NCBI GenBank assembly: GCA_003161495.1 | Contig: PMOP01000315.1 | Coordinates: 3,216 to 8,833 of the forward strand | From: Acidobacteriota bacterium | GTDB lineage: Bacteria; Acidobacteriota; Terriglobia; Acidiferrales; UBA7541 | DNA length: 5,618 bases | Direction: 5' to 3' | Shown: piece after piece, positions 5,431 to 5,618 of the stretch | Numbering within the stretch: position 1 is the first letter of the stretch | How the letters are laid out: each line of letters begins with the position of its first letter | Position numbers and translations under genes: made by a program | Notes under the pieces: generated by a model | Told to the model about the DNA's origin: nothing | Databases searched by the model: none | Seen by the model: only the letters and a program-made list of their open reading frames with translations

Positions 5431-5618
5431 ATGGCACGTATTGCAGGAGTCGATTTACCGCCGCAGAAACGCATCTGGATCGGCCTGACGGCGATCTACG
5501 GCATTGGCCAGCCGCGCGCCCGCGCCCTGTGCGCCAAGGCGAACGTGGAAGAAACCAAGAAGATCAAGGACCTGACCGAGGAAGAAATCAATCGCCTCCG
5601 CCAGGCCATTGAATCCGA
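5431..5618 (+). CDS. rpsM: 30S ribosomal protein S13, 5' part (3' end outside window)
   Basis: S13 sits in the head of the small subunit and contacts the P-site tRNA and the large subunit through intersubunit bridges. Sixty-two complete codons are present, of about 120 in the family, and two further bases run off the window end. The N-terminus [20 protein letters not shown] is diagnostic. It is followed by IYGIG (helix-turn-helix-like region) and [19 protein letters not shown] 5431 has GAGGAG (5420-5425) 5 nt upstream. This is normally the first gene of the alpha operon (S13, S11, S4, RpoA, L17), so those genes are expected downstream. The 73-nt spacer from rpmJ carries a hairpin. Confidence 0.96.
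   Translation, partial: MARIAGVDLPPQKRIWIGLTAIYGIGQPRARALCAKANVEETKKIKDLTEEEINRLRQAIES

Overview
The window is a continuous run of ribosomal-protein and translation/secretion genes, all on the + strand. It covers the distal part of the bacterial spc operon joined to the start of the alpha operon. The order is rplF (3' part), rplR, rpsE, rpmD, rplO, secY, adk, map, infA, rpmJ and rpsM (5' part). Every gene was identified by reading its protein against well-known family sequences, and no part of the window is left unexplained at gene scale. I see no tRNA, rRNA, insertion sequence, CRISPR array or supported gene on the - strand. No gene-free stretch exceeds 73 bases.

Organism: a GC-rich, Gram-negative-type bacterium. 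Placing adk, map and infA between secY and rpmJ is the arrangement of Firmicutes, Actinobacteria, Acidobacteria and others. It is not that of E. coli, where rpmJ follows secY directly. The SecY tail (motifs [15 protein letters not shown] and RNYEGF), a long SecY loop before the last membrane helix and the style of IF-1 and Adk suggest Acidobacteriota. That is an inference from remembered family patterns and needs a tree.

Layout: bases 1-2036 encode large-subunit proteins L6, L18, L30 and L15 and small-subunit protein S5. Bases 2033-4909 form a tightly overlapped secY-adk-map block, with overlaps of 4, 20 and 4 nt. It encodes the Sec channel, the AMP/ADP-balancing kinase and the enzyme that removes the initiator methionine. 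Bases 4927-5618 encode IF-1, L36 and the start of S13. The genes are probably co-transcribed, so that ribosome assembly, initiation, N-terminal processing and membrane export are made in proportion.

The genes themselves are ordinary. The points worth a second look are fine-scale. Hairpin-plus-Shine-Dalgarno leaders sit in three of the four longest spacers. The adenylate kinase LID keeps only three of four metal-ligand positions. IF-1 has a charged N-terminal extension, and SecY has an enlarged periplasmic loop. I found no evidence of an undescribed biological system here.
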